Assembly (NCBI GenBank): GCA_038237745.1
Contig: JBBRYJ010000008.1
Location: 78,112 to 142,111, forward strand
Origin: DASQEH01 sp038237745
GTDB lineage: Bacteria > Actinomycetota > Actinomycetes > Propionibacteriales > Nocardioidaceae
DNA: 64,000 nucleotides
Reading direction: 5' to 3'
In this document: piece after piece, positions 17,221 to 26,591 of the stretch
Layout of the letters: each line of letters starts with the position of its first letter
How positions within the stretch are numbered: position 1 is the stretch's first letter
Translations under genes and position numbers: made by a program
The notes under the pieces: generated by a model
Told to the model about the DNA's origin: nothing
The model's database searches: none
The model's input: the letters and a program-made list of their open reading frames with translations, nothing else

Positions 17221-18113
17221 CCAGCCTCGCCGCCGGTGTCGGGTGGCACGACATCGTCAACTTCAGCGACTACGGACATCTGCTTCCGCTGGTACGCAAC
17301 TCGCTCATCGCCGCCGCGGTACTCGGCGTCCTGGGCGGAGTCGTAGGAGTTGTGGTGATCTTGCGCGACCTACCCTTCGCCGTCCATGGCATCAGTGAGC
17401 TGTCGTTCGCAGGAGCGTCCGGCGCCCTCCTCGTCGGGTGGAGCGTCGTCGGTGGAGCGTTCGCAGGGTCACTCGTCGCGGCAGCGCTACTCGGTGCGCT
17501 GGGGATACGAGCACGGGACAGGAACTCTGCGATCGGCGTCATCATGCCGTTCGGTCTCGGGCTCGGCGTCTTGTTCCTCGCCCTCTACCAGGGGCGGTCG
17601 AGCAACAAGTTCGGGCTTCTCACCGGGCAGATCGTGGCGGTCGACAGCACCTCGCTGCGTACCTTGGTCGTCACGACGGTGCTCGTGCTCACCGTCCTCG
17701 CGGCGATCTGGAGGCCGCTCGTGTTCGCGAGCCTCGATCCCGACGTCGCTGCGGCTCGGGGGGTACCGGTGCGGCTGCTCGGGCCGGCCTTCATGCTGCT
17801 TCTCGGATGTGCGGTCGCGCTCTCGGTGCAGGTGGTCGGTGCTCTTCTCGTCCTCGCCCTTCTCTGCGTGCCGGCGGCCGCCGCCACGAAGGTGACGGCA
17901 TCCCCGCTGTGGGTTCCGGTGCTCTCGACGGTGTTCGCGCTCACCTCTGCTGTCGGCGGCACCTTCGTCGCCGTCGGTACATCGATACCGATCAGTCCCT
18001 ACATCACGACGATCTCGTTCGTCATCTACCTCGTCTGCCGCCTGCTGGGCTGGGTGAGGGGCCGTCGCGGCTGGATCGCCCGAACGGCGCTCGAAGCTGG
18101 GGCGGCGGCATGA
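17217..18113 (+). CDS. znuB: Zinc ABC transporter permease
   Basis: A 298-residue ABC-3 family integral membrane subunit with about eight hydrophobic segments. Family features include FAVHGISELSFAGASGALLVG and DPDVAAARGVPVRLLG. The start overlaps the znuC stop (ATGA), and the Zur start overlaps its own stop. It forms the zinc channel with ZnuC and receives zinc from the lipoprotein. Confidence 0.95.
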   Translation: MTSLAAGVGWHDIVNFSDYGHLLPLVRNSLIAAAVLGVLGGVVGVVVILRDLPFAVHGISELSFAGASGALLVGWSVVGGAFAGSLVAAALLGALGIRARDRNSAIGVIMPFGLGLGVLFLALYQGRSSNKFGLLTGQIVAVDSTSLRTLVVTTVLVLTVLAAIWRPLVFASLDPDVAAARGVPVRLLGPAFMLLLGCAVALSVQVVGALLVLALLCVPAAAATKVTASPLWVPVLSTVFALTSAVGGTFVAVGTSIPISPYITTISFVIYLVCRLLGWVRGRRGWIARTALEAGAAA

Positions 18114-18505
18114 AGACGCGCGACACCAAGCAGCGCCAAGCGGTGACGTCGGCTCTCGACGAGGCCACCAGCTTCTGTACCGCACAGGAGCTCCACGACG
18201 TGCTGCGCCATCGCGGCGACAAGGTCGGCCTCGCGACCGTCTACCGGTCACTGCAGCTGATGGCCGACTCCGACGACGTCGATGTCATTCGAAGCGACGG
18301 CGGTGAGGCGCTCTACCGTCGTTGCTCTTCTCAGCACCACCACCACCTTGTTTGCCGCTCGTGCGCTCGCGCTGTTGAGGTGAGCGGACCGGCCGTCGAG
18401 TCCTGGGCTGACCGCGTCGCCTCCCAACACGGTTTCCGCGACGTCAGCCACACGGTCGAGCTCTCCGGTGTGTGCTCGTCCTGCGCGATCCAGGCATCGC
18501 GGTGA
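18110..18505 (+). CDS. zur: Fur-family zinc uptake regulator Zur
   Basis: A 131-residue Fur-family repressor. The winged helix includes FCTAQELHDVLRHRGDKVGL and ATVYRSLQLMADSDDVDVI. The dimerization half has the metal stretch SSQHHHHLVCRSCARAVEV and a second CxxC near the end (VCSSCA), which together form the structural zinc site. ATG 18110 overlaps the znuB stop (ATGA). The longer frame back to 17438 is the shadow of znuB. Placement at the end of the operon and the Zur box upstream of znuA give a closed feedback loop. Confidence 0.95.
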   Translation: MKTRDTKQRQAVTSALDEATSFCTAQELHDVLRHRGDKVGLATVYRSLQLMADSDDVDVIRSDGGEALYRRCSSQHHHHLVCRSCARAVEVSGPAVESWADRVASQHGFRDVSHTVELSGVCSSCAIQASR

Positions 18506-18638
18506 CCGCCCACCCCAGGATCTCCCTCTCGTCGACGCCGACACGGCGAGAAGAGCAACGCGACAGATACCCACGAGCGCGGTAGTTTCTCGGGAAGCCG
18601 ACGGGTCACGCCGGCACCCTCGAGAAGGGTTCAAGCTG

Positions 18639-20538
18639 ATGCATCCTCGTCGTGCACTGCAGGTGGCTCAGGTTCTGGTCGTGTCCGCAGCAATGTTGGC
18701 TCCGGCCTATGCAGCGGCTCCGGCCTACGCAGCGGCACCGCCGCCCGCTGCGGCTCCCCACACCTCGGGCGGCGCGAGGACAGCAGCCGCCGCCGGCGCG
18801 ACCGCGGCGAGCGCACGGCCGTCGCACACCGTCGCGGTCGGCACCGGCGGAGCGGTCGCGGCAGAGACGGTCGGCGCCTCGCGAGCAGGGCTCGCGGTGT
18901 TGAAGGACGGTGGCAACGCGATCGATGCCGCTGTCGCGACGGCCGCCGCGCTGGGTGTCGACGACCCCTTCGTCGCCGGGCCGGGCGGGGGTGGCTTCAT
19001 GGTCATCTATCTCGCCCGGACACACAGGATCGTCACCATCGACGGCCGGGAGACATGCCCGCGTCGGTGCACGCCCGGACTCTTCCGCAAGCCGTCGGGC
19101 GAGCCGCTCGGCTTCGAGCTCGCGCGGCACTCCGGCATCAGTGTCGGCGTCCCGGGCATGGTGGCGCAGTGGGCCAAGGCGACCCGGCGATACGGCCGGC
19201 ACAGCCTGGCTCGCAATCTCCGGCCGGCGATCCACCTCGCCCGGCGCGGGTTCCGGGTGACGCAGAACTTCCATGACTCGTCGCTCAGCGCGGTTCGCGA
19301 CCTTGGTGCGTTCACGAGCAGCCGCAGGCTCTTCCTCACGCGCAGCGGGCGTGCGCTGCCCATCGGGAGCCACTTCCGTAACCCCGACCTCGCGAAGACC
19401 TACCATCGGCTGGGCGAGCGAGGGGCGTCCTACCTGTACGGCGGACCGCTCGGACATGCCATCGCGCAGACCGTCCAGCGCCCACCGGTCTCAAAGCGAG
19501 CCCCTTCGGGTTTCCGCGTGATCCACGGGATCATGACGGCGGACGACCTCCGCGACTACCGGGCGAAGAACCGGCGCCCCACGCGTGCGCTACCGCGGGC
19601 TCGACGTCTATAGCATGCGGCCCCCGTCCTCGGGCGGCTCCACGGTAGGAGAGGCACTCAACATCCTGTCCGGCTGGCCGATCGGCTCCGAAGGACGCGC
19701 CCGCGCACTGTTTCACTACCTGGAGGCGTCGAGACTCGCCTTCGCGGATCGCAACGCCTACGTGGGCGACAGCGACTACGTACCGGTTCCGGTGTCAGGC
19801 CTGCTCGACAAGTCGTTCGCCGCCACCCGCCGCTGCCTCGTGCACGACACGGCGTTGCAGAGCCCGGTGGCCCCGGGTGACCCATTCCGTCCATACACCT
19901 CGTCCTGTAGGGCCAAGCCTGCAGCTGCCTCACCCGTGAGGGAAGGCACCTCGACGAACCACCTCGTCACCACGGACAGGTGGGGAAACGTCGTCTCCTA
20001 CACCAACACCATCGAGCAGCTCGCAGGTAGCGGCATCACCGTCCCCGGCTACGGCTTCCTGCTCAACAACGAGATGACGGATTTCGACTTCAGTCCTCCC
20101 GCACCCGGAGCTTACGACCCGAACCTTGCCGCCCCCGGCAAGCGGCCGCGCTCGAGCATGAGCCCGACGATCGTGATGAGGCACGGCCGTCCCTGGCTCG
20201 CGGTCGGGTCGCCCGGCGGTGCGACCATCATCACCACGGTGTTGCAGACGCTCGTCAACCGGATCGACTTCGACATGCCATTGCCTAAGGCCATCGCCAC
20301 ACCGCGGGCGAGCCAGGAGAACGCCGGAGCGAGCCTCGTCGAGCGACAGTTCGCCGGCGCGCCGTACGGACGAGTGCTGAGGAAGCGGTACGGCGAGACA
20401 TTCAGCGTGGCTCAGCCTCCAGACGACGTCATCGGCTTCGTCAACGCGCTCGAGTTTCTCCGGCCGCGCCTCGTCGAGGCGGCGACAGAGCCCACTCGGC
20501 TCGGCGGAGGTACGGCGTTCGTCGTCCACCCACGCTGA
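18639..20538 (+). pseudogene. ggt: Secreted gamma-glutamyltransferase, frameshifted
   Basis: Periplasmic/extracellular enzyme family that cleaves the gamma-glutamyl bond of glutathione and related peptides. The 5' part (18639-19613) has a signal peptide with an AYAAAP repeat, LKDGGNAIDAAVATAAALGV, and GPGGGGFMVIYLA. The 3' part (19585-20538) has MRPPSSGGSTVGEALNIL, the nucleophile Thr in STNHLVTTDRWGN, and SMSPTIVMRHGRPWL. The two parts are in different frames. Removing one C from the CCCC run at 19577-19580 restores a continuous protein. The break lies in the large subunit, well before the autocleavage Thr, so it is not a natural subunit boundary. It is either a real mutation or a sequencing indel. 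Confidence 0.88.
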
Positions 20539-20776
20539 CGACGTGCCGGGGTCTTTCAGCCGGAACGCCCGGTCGCGGGGGAACTGGCCGTCACCGTCAA
20601 CCCCGCGGCCGGTAGCCGAGGTGTAAGGCGTGTACCGGCGGCTTCGGGCGGGGCTCTGAGGGAACAGGTAGCGGTCTCGGGCGGTACTTGCATCGACCAC
20701 TACTGTGTACGAGGCTGAGCCGTCCGCGCGCCGTGCTGCTTGCATCGCCGCCGTCATCGACCTTTATAGGAGAACC

Positions 20777-21682
20777 GTGGCGATTCCAGAGCCGAGCAGG
20801 TCAGGTTTGCTGGCCTTCGGGGACTGGCAGACGTGGTACCGCGTCACCGGAGACTTCGAGGCAGCGTCCAAGACCCCGGTCGTCGTGCTGCACGGAGGAC
20901 CGGGGGCGACGCACAACTACACCCTCCGGATGGCACGGTTGGTCGAACAAGGATGGCCCGTGGTGCACTACGACCAGCTCGGTGCGGGGCTGTCGACTCA
21001 CCTGCCTGACAAGGGTGCCGATTTCTGGACCGTGGACCTGTTCCTCGACGAGCTCGACAACCTGGTGGCCGAACTGGGGCTGAGCGACGGGTATCACGTG
21101 ATCGGCCAGTCCTGGGGCGGCATGCTCGGCGCGGAGCACGCGATACGTACCCCAACCGGCCTACGTAGCCTGGTGATCGCCGACTCGCCGGCGTCGATGG
21201 AGCTGTGGGTCGCCGAGGCAAACCGGTTGCGCGACGATCTTCCACCGGAAGTCCAACAGGTGCTCCTCGAGCACGAGGAAGCCGAGACGACGGACAGCGC
21301 CGAGTATGCGGAGGCGGAGAAGGTGTTCTACGACCGGCACGTGTGCCGGATCGTCCCCAACCCGCCGGAGGTCACCCAGAGCTTCGACAACATCGCCGAG
21401 GACCCGACCGTCTACCACACGATGAACGGCCCGAGCGAGTTCCACGTCGTCGGCACGCTGCGGACATGGTCGGTGATCGACCGGGTGCCGAGCATCACCG
21501 CCCCTACCCTGCTCGTGTCTGGTGAGTACGACGAGGCGACCCCAGCGACGATGCAGCCCTTCATGGACGGCATCGACGATGTGCGGTGGGAGATGTTCAC
21601 GCAGTCCAGCCACATGCCCCACGTCGAGGAGGAGGAGCGTTTCCTCTCGGTGGTGGGCGCTTTCCTGCAGGACCACGAGTGA
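20777..21682 (+). CDS. pip: Proline iminopeptidase-family alpha/beta hydrolase
   Basis: Removes N-terminal proline (or other residues) from peptides. The 301-residue protein has the oxyanion motif VVVLHGGPGATHNY, the nucleophile elbow VIGQSWGGMLG, acid LVSGEYDEATP and the His in SSHMPHVEEEERF. GTG 20777 is chosen because AGGAG lies 4 nt upstream; the upstream frame to 20705 has no support. The peptide ABC transporter follows 11 nt after the stop, so peptides brought in are likely its substrates. Confidence 0.92.
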   Translation: MAIPEPSRSGLLAFGDWQTWYRVTGDFEAASKTPVVVLHGGPGATHNYTLRMARLVEQGWPVVHYDQLGAGLSTHLPDKGADFWTVDLFLDELDNLVAELGLSDGYHVIGQSWGGMLGAEHAIRTPTGLRSLVIADSPASMELWVAEANRLRDDLPPEVQQVLLEHEEAETTDSAEYAEAEKVFYDRHVCRIVPNPPEVTQSFDNIAEDPTVYHTMNGPSEFHVVGTLRTWSVIDRVPSITAPTLLVSGEYDEATPATMQPFMDGIDDVRWEMFTQSSHMPHVEEEERFLSVVGAFLQDHE

Positions 21683-21693
21683 GGAGAGACTCC

Positions 21694-23454
21694 ATGAAGC
21701 TTCGGCGCATGTCCATAGTCGTAGGAGGTGCGGCGCTGGCGCTGGCTACAGCCGCCTGTACCGGCGGTTCGTCCTCCAGCTCGAACGGCGACGGAACGTC
21801 TTCCAGTCCGGACACTGCCGGATCGTCGTCGGGTACGTCGAGCGACTCGCCGGCCGCTCCTGCGACGTTCCAGCCGGAGCACCAGGGCGGCACTCTGCAC
21901 CTGGTGGCGAAGTCGGCCGGGGGCACGCTCGACCCGAAGGTCAACTACACCCTTCAGTACTGGCAGCTCTACCAGGCCACCTACGACGGACTTCTGGCTT
22001 TCACCAAGCAGGCCGGGGATGCCTCCTTCACCGTCGTACCCGACCTGGCCGAGTCGATGCCGAAGGTGACCAACGGCGACAAGACCTACACCTTCACCCT
22101 GCGCAAGGGGATCAAGTTCTCCGACGGCTCACCAGTCACCACAGACGACGTCGTTGCGTCTTTCAAGCGGATCTTCACGGTCTCCAGCCCCACCGCGGGC
22201 ACGTTCTACAACGGCATCGTCGGAGCGGACGGGTGCCTGAACGACCCTTCCACCTGCGACCTGTCAAAGGGAGTCATCGGGGACGCCAACGCGAACACGG
22301 TGACGATCAACCTCGTCGAGCCCGACCCGGAGTTCCCCTACAAGCTCGCTGTACCGCACGCTTCCATCAACCCTGCCTCCTCGCCGCCCAAGGACGCGGG
22401 TTCGAACCCCATCCCGACCACCGGCCCCTACATGTTCGCCTCCTACGACCCTAATCACGAGCTCAAGATGGTGCGCAACCCCTACTTCAAGGAATGGTCG
22501 CAGCAGGCACAGCCGCAGGGGTATCCCGACGAGATCGACGAGACCTTCGGCCTGACCGTCGAGTCCGAGGTGACCGCTGTCGAGAACGGACAGGCCGACT
22601 GGATCTTCGACCCTCCACCGGCGGACCGGCTCAACGAGATCGGCACCAAGTATGCGTCCCAGGCGCATGTCAACGCGCTGACGGCGTTCTGGTACCTGGC
22701 GATGAACACCAACTTGGCGCCGTTCGACAACGTGAAGGCCCGCCAAGCGGTCAACTGGGCCGTTGACCGCAACTCTGTCGTCCAGCTGTACGGGGGCCCG
22801 AACCTGGCCGCGCCGGTCTGCACGGTCCTCCCCCCCGGATTTCCCGGGCACGTCGACTCCTGCCAGTACACGAAGGACGGCGGCCCCACGTGGCAGGCGC
22901 CTGACCTGGAGAAGGCGAAGCAGCTGGTGCAGGAGTCAGGCACGGCCGGCACGAAGGTCGGTGTCGTGGTGACTGACGACGAGGTGAACAAGGCGATCGG
23001 TGAGTACGTCCAGAGTGTTCTGAACTCGATCGGCTACCAGGCGACGCTCAAACCCATCTCCGGCAACATCCAGTTCACCTATATCCAGAACACCAACAAC
23101 AAGGTCCAGATCAGCCTCTCGTCGTGGTACCAGGACTACCCGGCCGCGTCGGACTTCCTCAACGTGTTGACATCCTGTGCATCCTTCCACCCAGGCAGCG
23201 ACTCGAGCATCAACATCCCCGGCTTCTGCGACAAGAACGTCGACGCGCAGATGCAGAAGGCGCTCGTCACGGAGCGCACGAGCATGGACAAGGCGAACGC
23301 GATCTGGGCCAAGGTGGACCAGAACGTGATGACGCAGGCGCCGATGGCTCCGCTGATCACCCCGAAGCTCATCGACTTCACCTCGTCACGGGTGGGCAAC
23401 TACCAGTTCAGCAAGCAGTTCTACATGCTGGTCGACCAGGTGTGGGTGCAGTGA
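21694..23454 (+). CDS. dppA: Peptide ABC transporter substrate-binding lipoprotein
   Basis: SBP family 5 protein. A signal peptide with lipobox LATAAC is followed by a Ser/Gly linker and the family signature region (VVPDLAESMPKVTNG, FTLRKGIKFSDGSPVTTDDV). The 586-residue length is typical. It starts at ATG 21694 with GAGGAGAG upstream. It belongs to one operon with the aminopeptidase and the downstream permeases and ATPases. Dipeptide or oligopeptide specificity cannot be read from sequence; the gene name is by class. Confidence 0.92.
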   Translation: MKLRRMSIVVGGAALALATAACTGGSSSSSNGDGTSSSPDTAGSSSGTSSDSPAAPATFQPEHQGGTLHLVAKSAGGTLDPKVNYTLQYWQLYQATYDGLLAFTKQAGDASFTVVPDLAESMPKVTNGDKTYTFTLRKGIKFSDGSPVTTDDVVASFKRIFTVSSPTAGTFYNGIVGADGCLNDPSTCDLSKGVIGDANANTVTINLVEPDPEFPYKLAVPHASINPASSPPKDAGSNPIPTTGPYMFASYDPNHELKMVRNPYFKEWSQQAQPQGYPDEIDETFGLTVESEVTAVENGQADWIFDPPPADRLNEIGTKYASQAHVNALTAFWYLAMNTNLAPFDNVKARQAVNWAVDRNSVVQLYGGPNLAAPVCTVLPPGFPGHVDSCQYTKDGGPTWQAPDLEKAKQLVQESGTAGTKVGVVVTDDEVNKAIGEYVQSVLNSIGYQATLKPISGNIQFTYIQNTNNKVQISLSSWYQDYPAASDFLNVLTSCASFHPGSDSSINIPGFCDKNVDAQMQKALVTERTSMDKANAIWAKVDQNVMTQAPMAPLITPKLIDFTSSRVGNYQFSKQFYMLVDQVWVQ

Positions 23455-23461
23455 GCCGACC

Positions 23462-24508
23462 GTGACCACCGTGGCTCCCACGGACCTGGTCGGCAGCACG
23501 GCGGCGGGGCAGTCCGCCGCGGCCTCCGCCGGCCCGTGGCGGACTGCCCTGGTCACGCTGCGCCGGGACCGGGTGGCGATGGTGTCGCTTGGGGTGTTCC
23601 TGCTCGTCGTGGCCGCCTGCATCCTGGCCCCTCTGTACGAGCACGCGATCGCCCACACCGACGCTTTCACCTCGAGCATCTCGGCCACCACGATCGTGAA
23701 CGGCAAGGAGGTCCCGGTACTGGCCTCGAGCAGTACCGGACTGGGGCTCGGAGTGACGCCGATCGGGCCGACCTGGGACGTGCACCACTACTTCTTGGGT
23801 GCAGACGGCCAGGGGCGCGACGTCATGGCGCGTTTGTTGTACGGCGGTCGCAACAGCTTGCTGATCGGTATCGTCTCGGCGGTCATCGCCTGCGCGTTAG
23901 CGACCGTTCTGGGTGTGGCGGCCGGCTACTTCGGCGGTGTCCTGGACTCCGTGCTCTCCCGGCTCTTCGACGTCATCTGGGCGTTTCCCGTCTACCTGCT
24001 GGCCATCTCACTCTCGGTGGTACTGCTGACCAGTGGGCTGCAGCTCGGTCCGGTGCGCATCGAAGGGGACAGCCTCTGGCTCCCGATTCTCATCATCGCG
24101 GGCATCTATGTCCCCTATGTGGCGCGACCCCTGCGCGGCCAGGTGCTGAGCCTGCGCAATCGGGAGTTCATCGTGGCAGGCGTCGGCCTCGGCGCGTCCG
24201 ACCTGCGGATACTCCGCAAAGACGTGCTCCCCAACGTGCTGCCGACGGTGCTCGTCTTCCTGCCGCTGATGACGGCGCTCAACATGCTCACCGAGTCGGC
24301 GCTGTCGTTCTTGTCGATCGGCGTGCAGCCGCCGAACGCGAGCTGGGGCACGATCATCAACGACGGGCTCGGACTTCTCTACACACGGCCAATGGTCACG
24401 GTGGCCCCGGGTCTGCTGATAGTCGTCACCGCCGTCGCGCTGAACCTGCTCGGCGACGGTGTGCGCAGCGCGCTCGACCCGAAGGCGCGACTGCGGGGTG
24501 CTGCCTGA
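23462..24508 (+). CDS. dppC: Peptide ABC transporter permease (DppC type)
   Basis: A 348-residue inner-membrane subunit with about six hydrophobic segments and the cytoplasmic coupling loop EFIVAGVGLGASDLRIL. The N-terminal tail precedes the first helix (VAMVSLGVFLLVVAACILAP). A GTG start follows the binding-protein stop by 7 nt. The C-type subunit comes before the B-type here, the reverse of the common order. Confidence 0.93.
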   Translation: MTTVAPTDLVGSTAAGQSAAASAGPWRTALVTLRRDRVAMVSLGVFLLVVAACILAPLYEHAIAHTDAFTSSISATTIVNGKEVPVLASSSTGLGLGVTPIGPTWDVHHYFLGADGQGRDVMARLLYGGRNSLLIGIVSAVIACALATVLGVAAGYFGGVLDSVLSRLFDVIWAFPVYLLAISLSVVLLTSGLQLGPVRIEGDSLWLPILIIAGIYVPYVARPLRGQVLSLRNREFIVAGVGLGASDLRILRKDVLPNVLPTVLVFLPLMTALNMLTESALSFLSIGVQPPNASWGTIINDGLGLLYTRPMVTVAPGLLIVVTAVALNLLGDGVRSALDPKARLRGAA

Positions 24509-25477
24509 ATGCTGCCGTTCATCCTGCGTCGGACGGCCGCCGCCGTCTTCGTGCTCTTCACGATCAGTGTGCTCGTCTTCCTCATCTTCTTCGCGACCCC
24601 GGGCGTCGACCCTGCGGCGCGGATCGCCGGTCGCAACGCCGACCCAGCGACGCTCGCGCAGGTGAGTCACGAGTTCGGTCTCGACCGGCCGATCCCGATC
24701 CGGTACGGGCTGATGATGCAGCACCTGTTCATCGCCCGTGACCTGACCTCCTTCGTGAACCGCGGCGTGCTCGTCATCCCTCAGATCCTGCACGCCGTCC
24801 CGGTGACGCTCTCCCTGGTAACCGGTGCCGCGATCATCTGGATGGTGCTGGGACTGGCGATGGGAACGGCCTCCGCCGCCAAGCGCGGCACCGCCCTCGA
24901 CCCGGTGATCATGCTGCTAGGCGTCGTCGGCGTCTCGCTCCCGGTGTACTGGCTTGGTGAGGTCGTCAACCTGTTCACTCAGAGTCGGTGGCACTCCGGC
25001 ATCTTCGCGTGGGTGCCCCCACTGGGGTATGTCGGTATCTCTGAGAATCCGGGCGAATGGGCACTGCATCTGGTGTTCCCGTGGCTGACGCTGGCCGCTC
25101 TCTACGCCGGAATCTACGCCCGGGTCCTGCGAGGCGAGATCCTCGAGGCGCTCAACGAGGACTACGTACGCACCGCCCGCGCCAAGGGGCTGTCTGAGCG
25201 GCGGATCCTGGTGCGGCACGCTCTGCGGTGCTCGCTGATCCCGGTCGTGTCGCTGTTCGGCCTCGACTTCGGTGCCTTGGTCGGCGGCTCCGCGTTGCTG
25301 ACCGAGGTGGTCTTCGGTCTGCCGGGCGTCGGCAAGCTGACCTTCGACGCACTGCAGAACCTCGACCTGCCCGTGATCATGGGGTGCGTCCTGTACGCGG
25401 CGTTCTTCGTCGTACTCGCCAACGCCTTCGTGGACGTCTTCTACGCGGCCCTGGATCCCAGAGTGCGCCGTGTCTGA
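24509..25477 (+). CDS. dppB: Peptide ABC transporter permease (DppB type)
   Basis: A 322-residue permease; its ATG directly abuts the TGA of the previous gene. The N-terminus has the typical first helix (RRTAAAVFVLFTISVLVFLI) and a coupling loop (EDYVRTARAKGLSERRILVR). ALLTEVVFGLPGVGKLTFDAL is characteristic of the DppB/OppB branch. Confidence 0.94.
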   Translation: MLPFILRRTAAAVFVLFTISVLVFLIFFATPGVDPAARIAGRNADPATLAQVSHEFGLDRPIPIRYGLMMQHLFIARDLTSFVNRGVLVIPQILHAVPVTLSLVTGAAIIWMVLGLAMGTASAAKRGTALDPVIMLLGVVGVSLPVYWLGEVVNLFTQSRWHSGIFAWVPPLGYVGISENPGEWALHLVFPWLTLAALYAGIYARVLRGEILEALNEDYVRTARAKGLSERRILVRHALRCSLIPVVSLFGLDFGALVGGSALLTEVVFGLPGVGKLTFDALQNLDLPVIMGCVLYAAFFVVLANAFVDVFYAALDPRVRRV

Positions 25478-26591
25478 GGCGTCTGCTTCTCCAGACCGCA
25501 GCACCGACCCGCTCCTCGAGGTGCGAGACCTGACGGTCACCTTCCGCACTCGGCGGGGTCTAGTCACCGCGGTGGACGGCTTGTCTTTCTCTCTCGGCCA
25601 CTCCGACGTTCTCGGGATCGTCGGCGAGTCGGGCTCGGGCAAGAGCGTGTCGATGATGAGCCTGCTCAAGCTGATCCGTGACCCCAACGCATCCGTCTCG
25701 GGACAGGCGCTCTTCCGTGGGCGTGATCTCATCGCCATGCCCGACAAGGAGCTTCGGACCCTTCGTGGGCGTGAGATCGCGATGATCTTCCAGGATCCGA
25801 TGACCGCGATGACGCCCGTCTACACTGTCGGCTGGCAGATCGCGGAGCAGATCCGCACACACGAGTCAGTGACCAAAGGGGCCGCTCACGAGCGGGCCAT
25901 CGACCTCCTCGACGAGGTGGGCATTCCCGACCCTCGCCGACGCGTCAACGACTACCCCCACGAGTTCTCGGGCGGAATGCGCCAACGCGCGGTCATTGCG
26001 ATGGCACTAGCCTGCAACCCCGCGCTGCTCATCGCCGACGAGCCGACGACGGCGCTCGACGTCACCACTCAGGCGCAGATTCTCGAGCTGATGCGACGGC
26101 TCCGCGTCGAGCACGGGTCCTCGATCATCCTCATCACCCACGATATGGGGGTGGTCTCCAACATCGCTCATCAGGTCCTGGTGATGTACGCCGGTCGGGC
26201 CGCCGAGCAGGGCCCGAAGAGCGAGGTCTTCCATCGCCCGAGACACCCGTACACATGGGGACTGCTCGGCTCGGTCCCTCGTCCACGCGCTGAGCGGGTC
26301 CGCCGGCTGCCCACCATCCCTGGGTCGCCGCCGTCCCCACTCGACATCGCGCCAGGATGCCCGTTCGCGCCTCGTTGCCGGCTCCGGCACGACAAGTGCG
26401 ACGAACGGCCGCTGCTCGAGGGCGGCATCTACCATGTCGACGCCTGCTGGCTCCCACGGGACCGTCGGCAGGAGCTGCGCCGGAGCCTGACGGAGATCGC
26501 TGTGAGCGACGGTGCCCCCAGGGGTGCTGCCGAGCCGCCGGGTGACTTCAGCGGGGTCCCCGGAGACACCAGAGCGCAGAAGCGGGCGTAA
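25470..26591 (+). CDS. dppD: Peptide ABC transporter ATP-binding protein (DppD type)
   Basis: A 373-residue ATPase. Walker A is GESGSGKS, the signature region is EFSGGMRQRAVIAMAL, Walker B is LLIADEPTTALD and the switch is LITHDMGVV. The C-terminal oligopeptide-transporter domain has the Cys cluster CPFAPRCRLRHDKC, known in homologs to hold an iron-sulfur cluster. The GTG start overlaps the previous gene by 8 nt. Confidence 0.95.
   Translation: MSEASASPDRSTDPLLEVRDLTVTFRTRRGLVTAVDGLSFSLGHSDVLGIVGESGSGKSVSMMSLLKLIRDPNASVSGQALFRGRDLIAMPDKELRTLRGREIAMIFQDPMTAMTPVYTVGWQIAEQIRTHESVTKGAAHERAIDLLDEVGIPDPRRRVNDYPHEFSGGMRQRAVIAMALACNPALLIADEPTTALDVTTQAQILELMRRLRVEHGSSIILITHDMGVVSNIAHQVLVMYAGRAAEQGPKSEVFHRPRHPYTWGLLGSVPRPRAERVRRLPTIPGSPPSPLDIAPGCPFAPRCRLRHDKCDERPLLEGGIYHVDACWLPRDRRQELRRSLTEIAVSDGAPRGAAEPPGDFSGVPGDTRAQKRA

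Noticed and set aside
17438..18109. N-terminal extension of Zur
   Set aside because: The stretch is Arg-rich shadow of znuB; the ATG at 18110 with the ATGA overlap fits Fur-family length.
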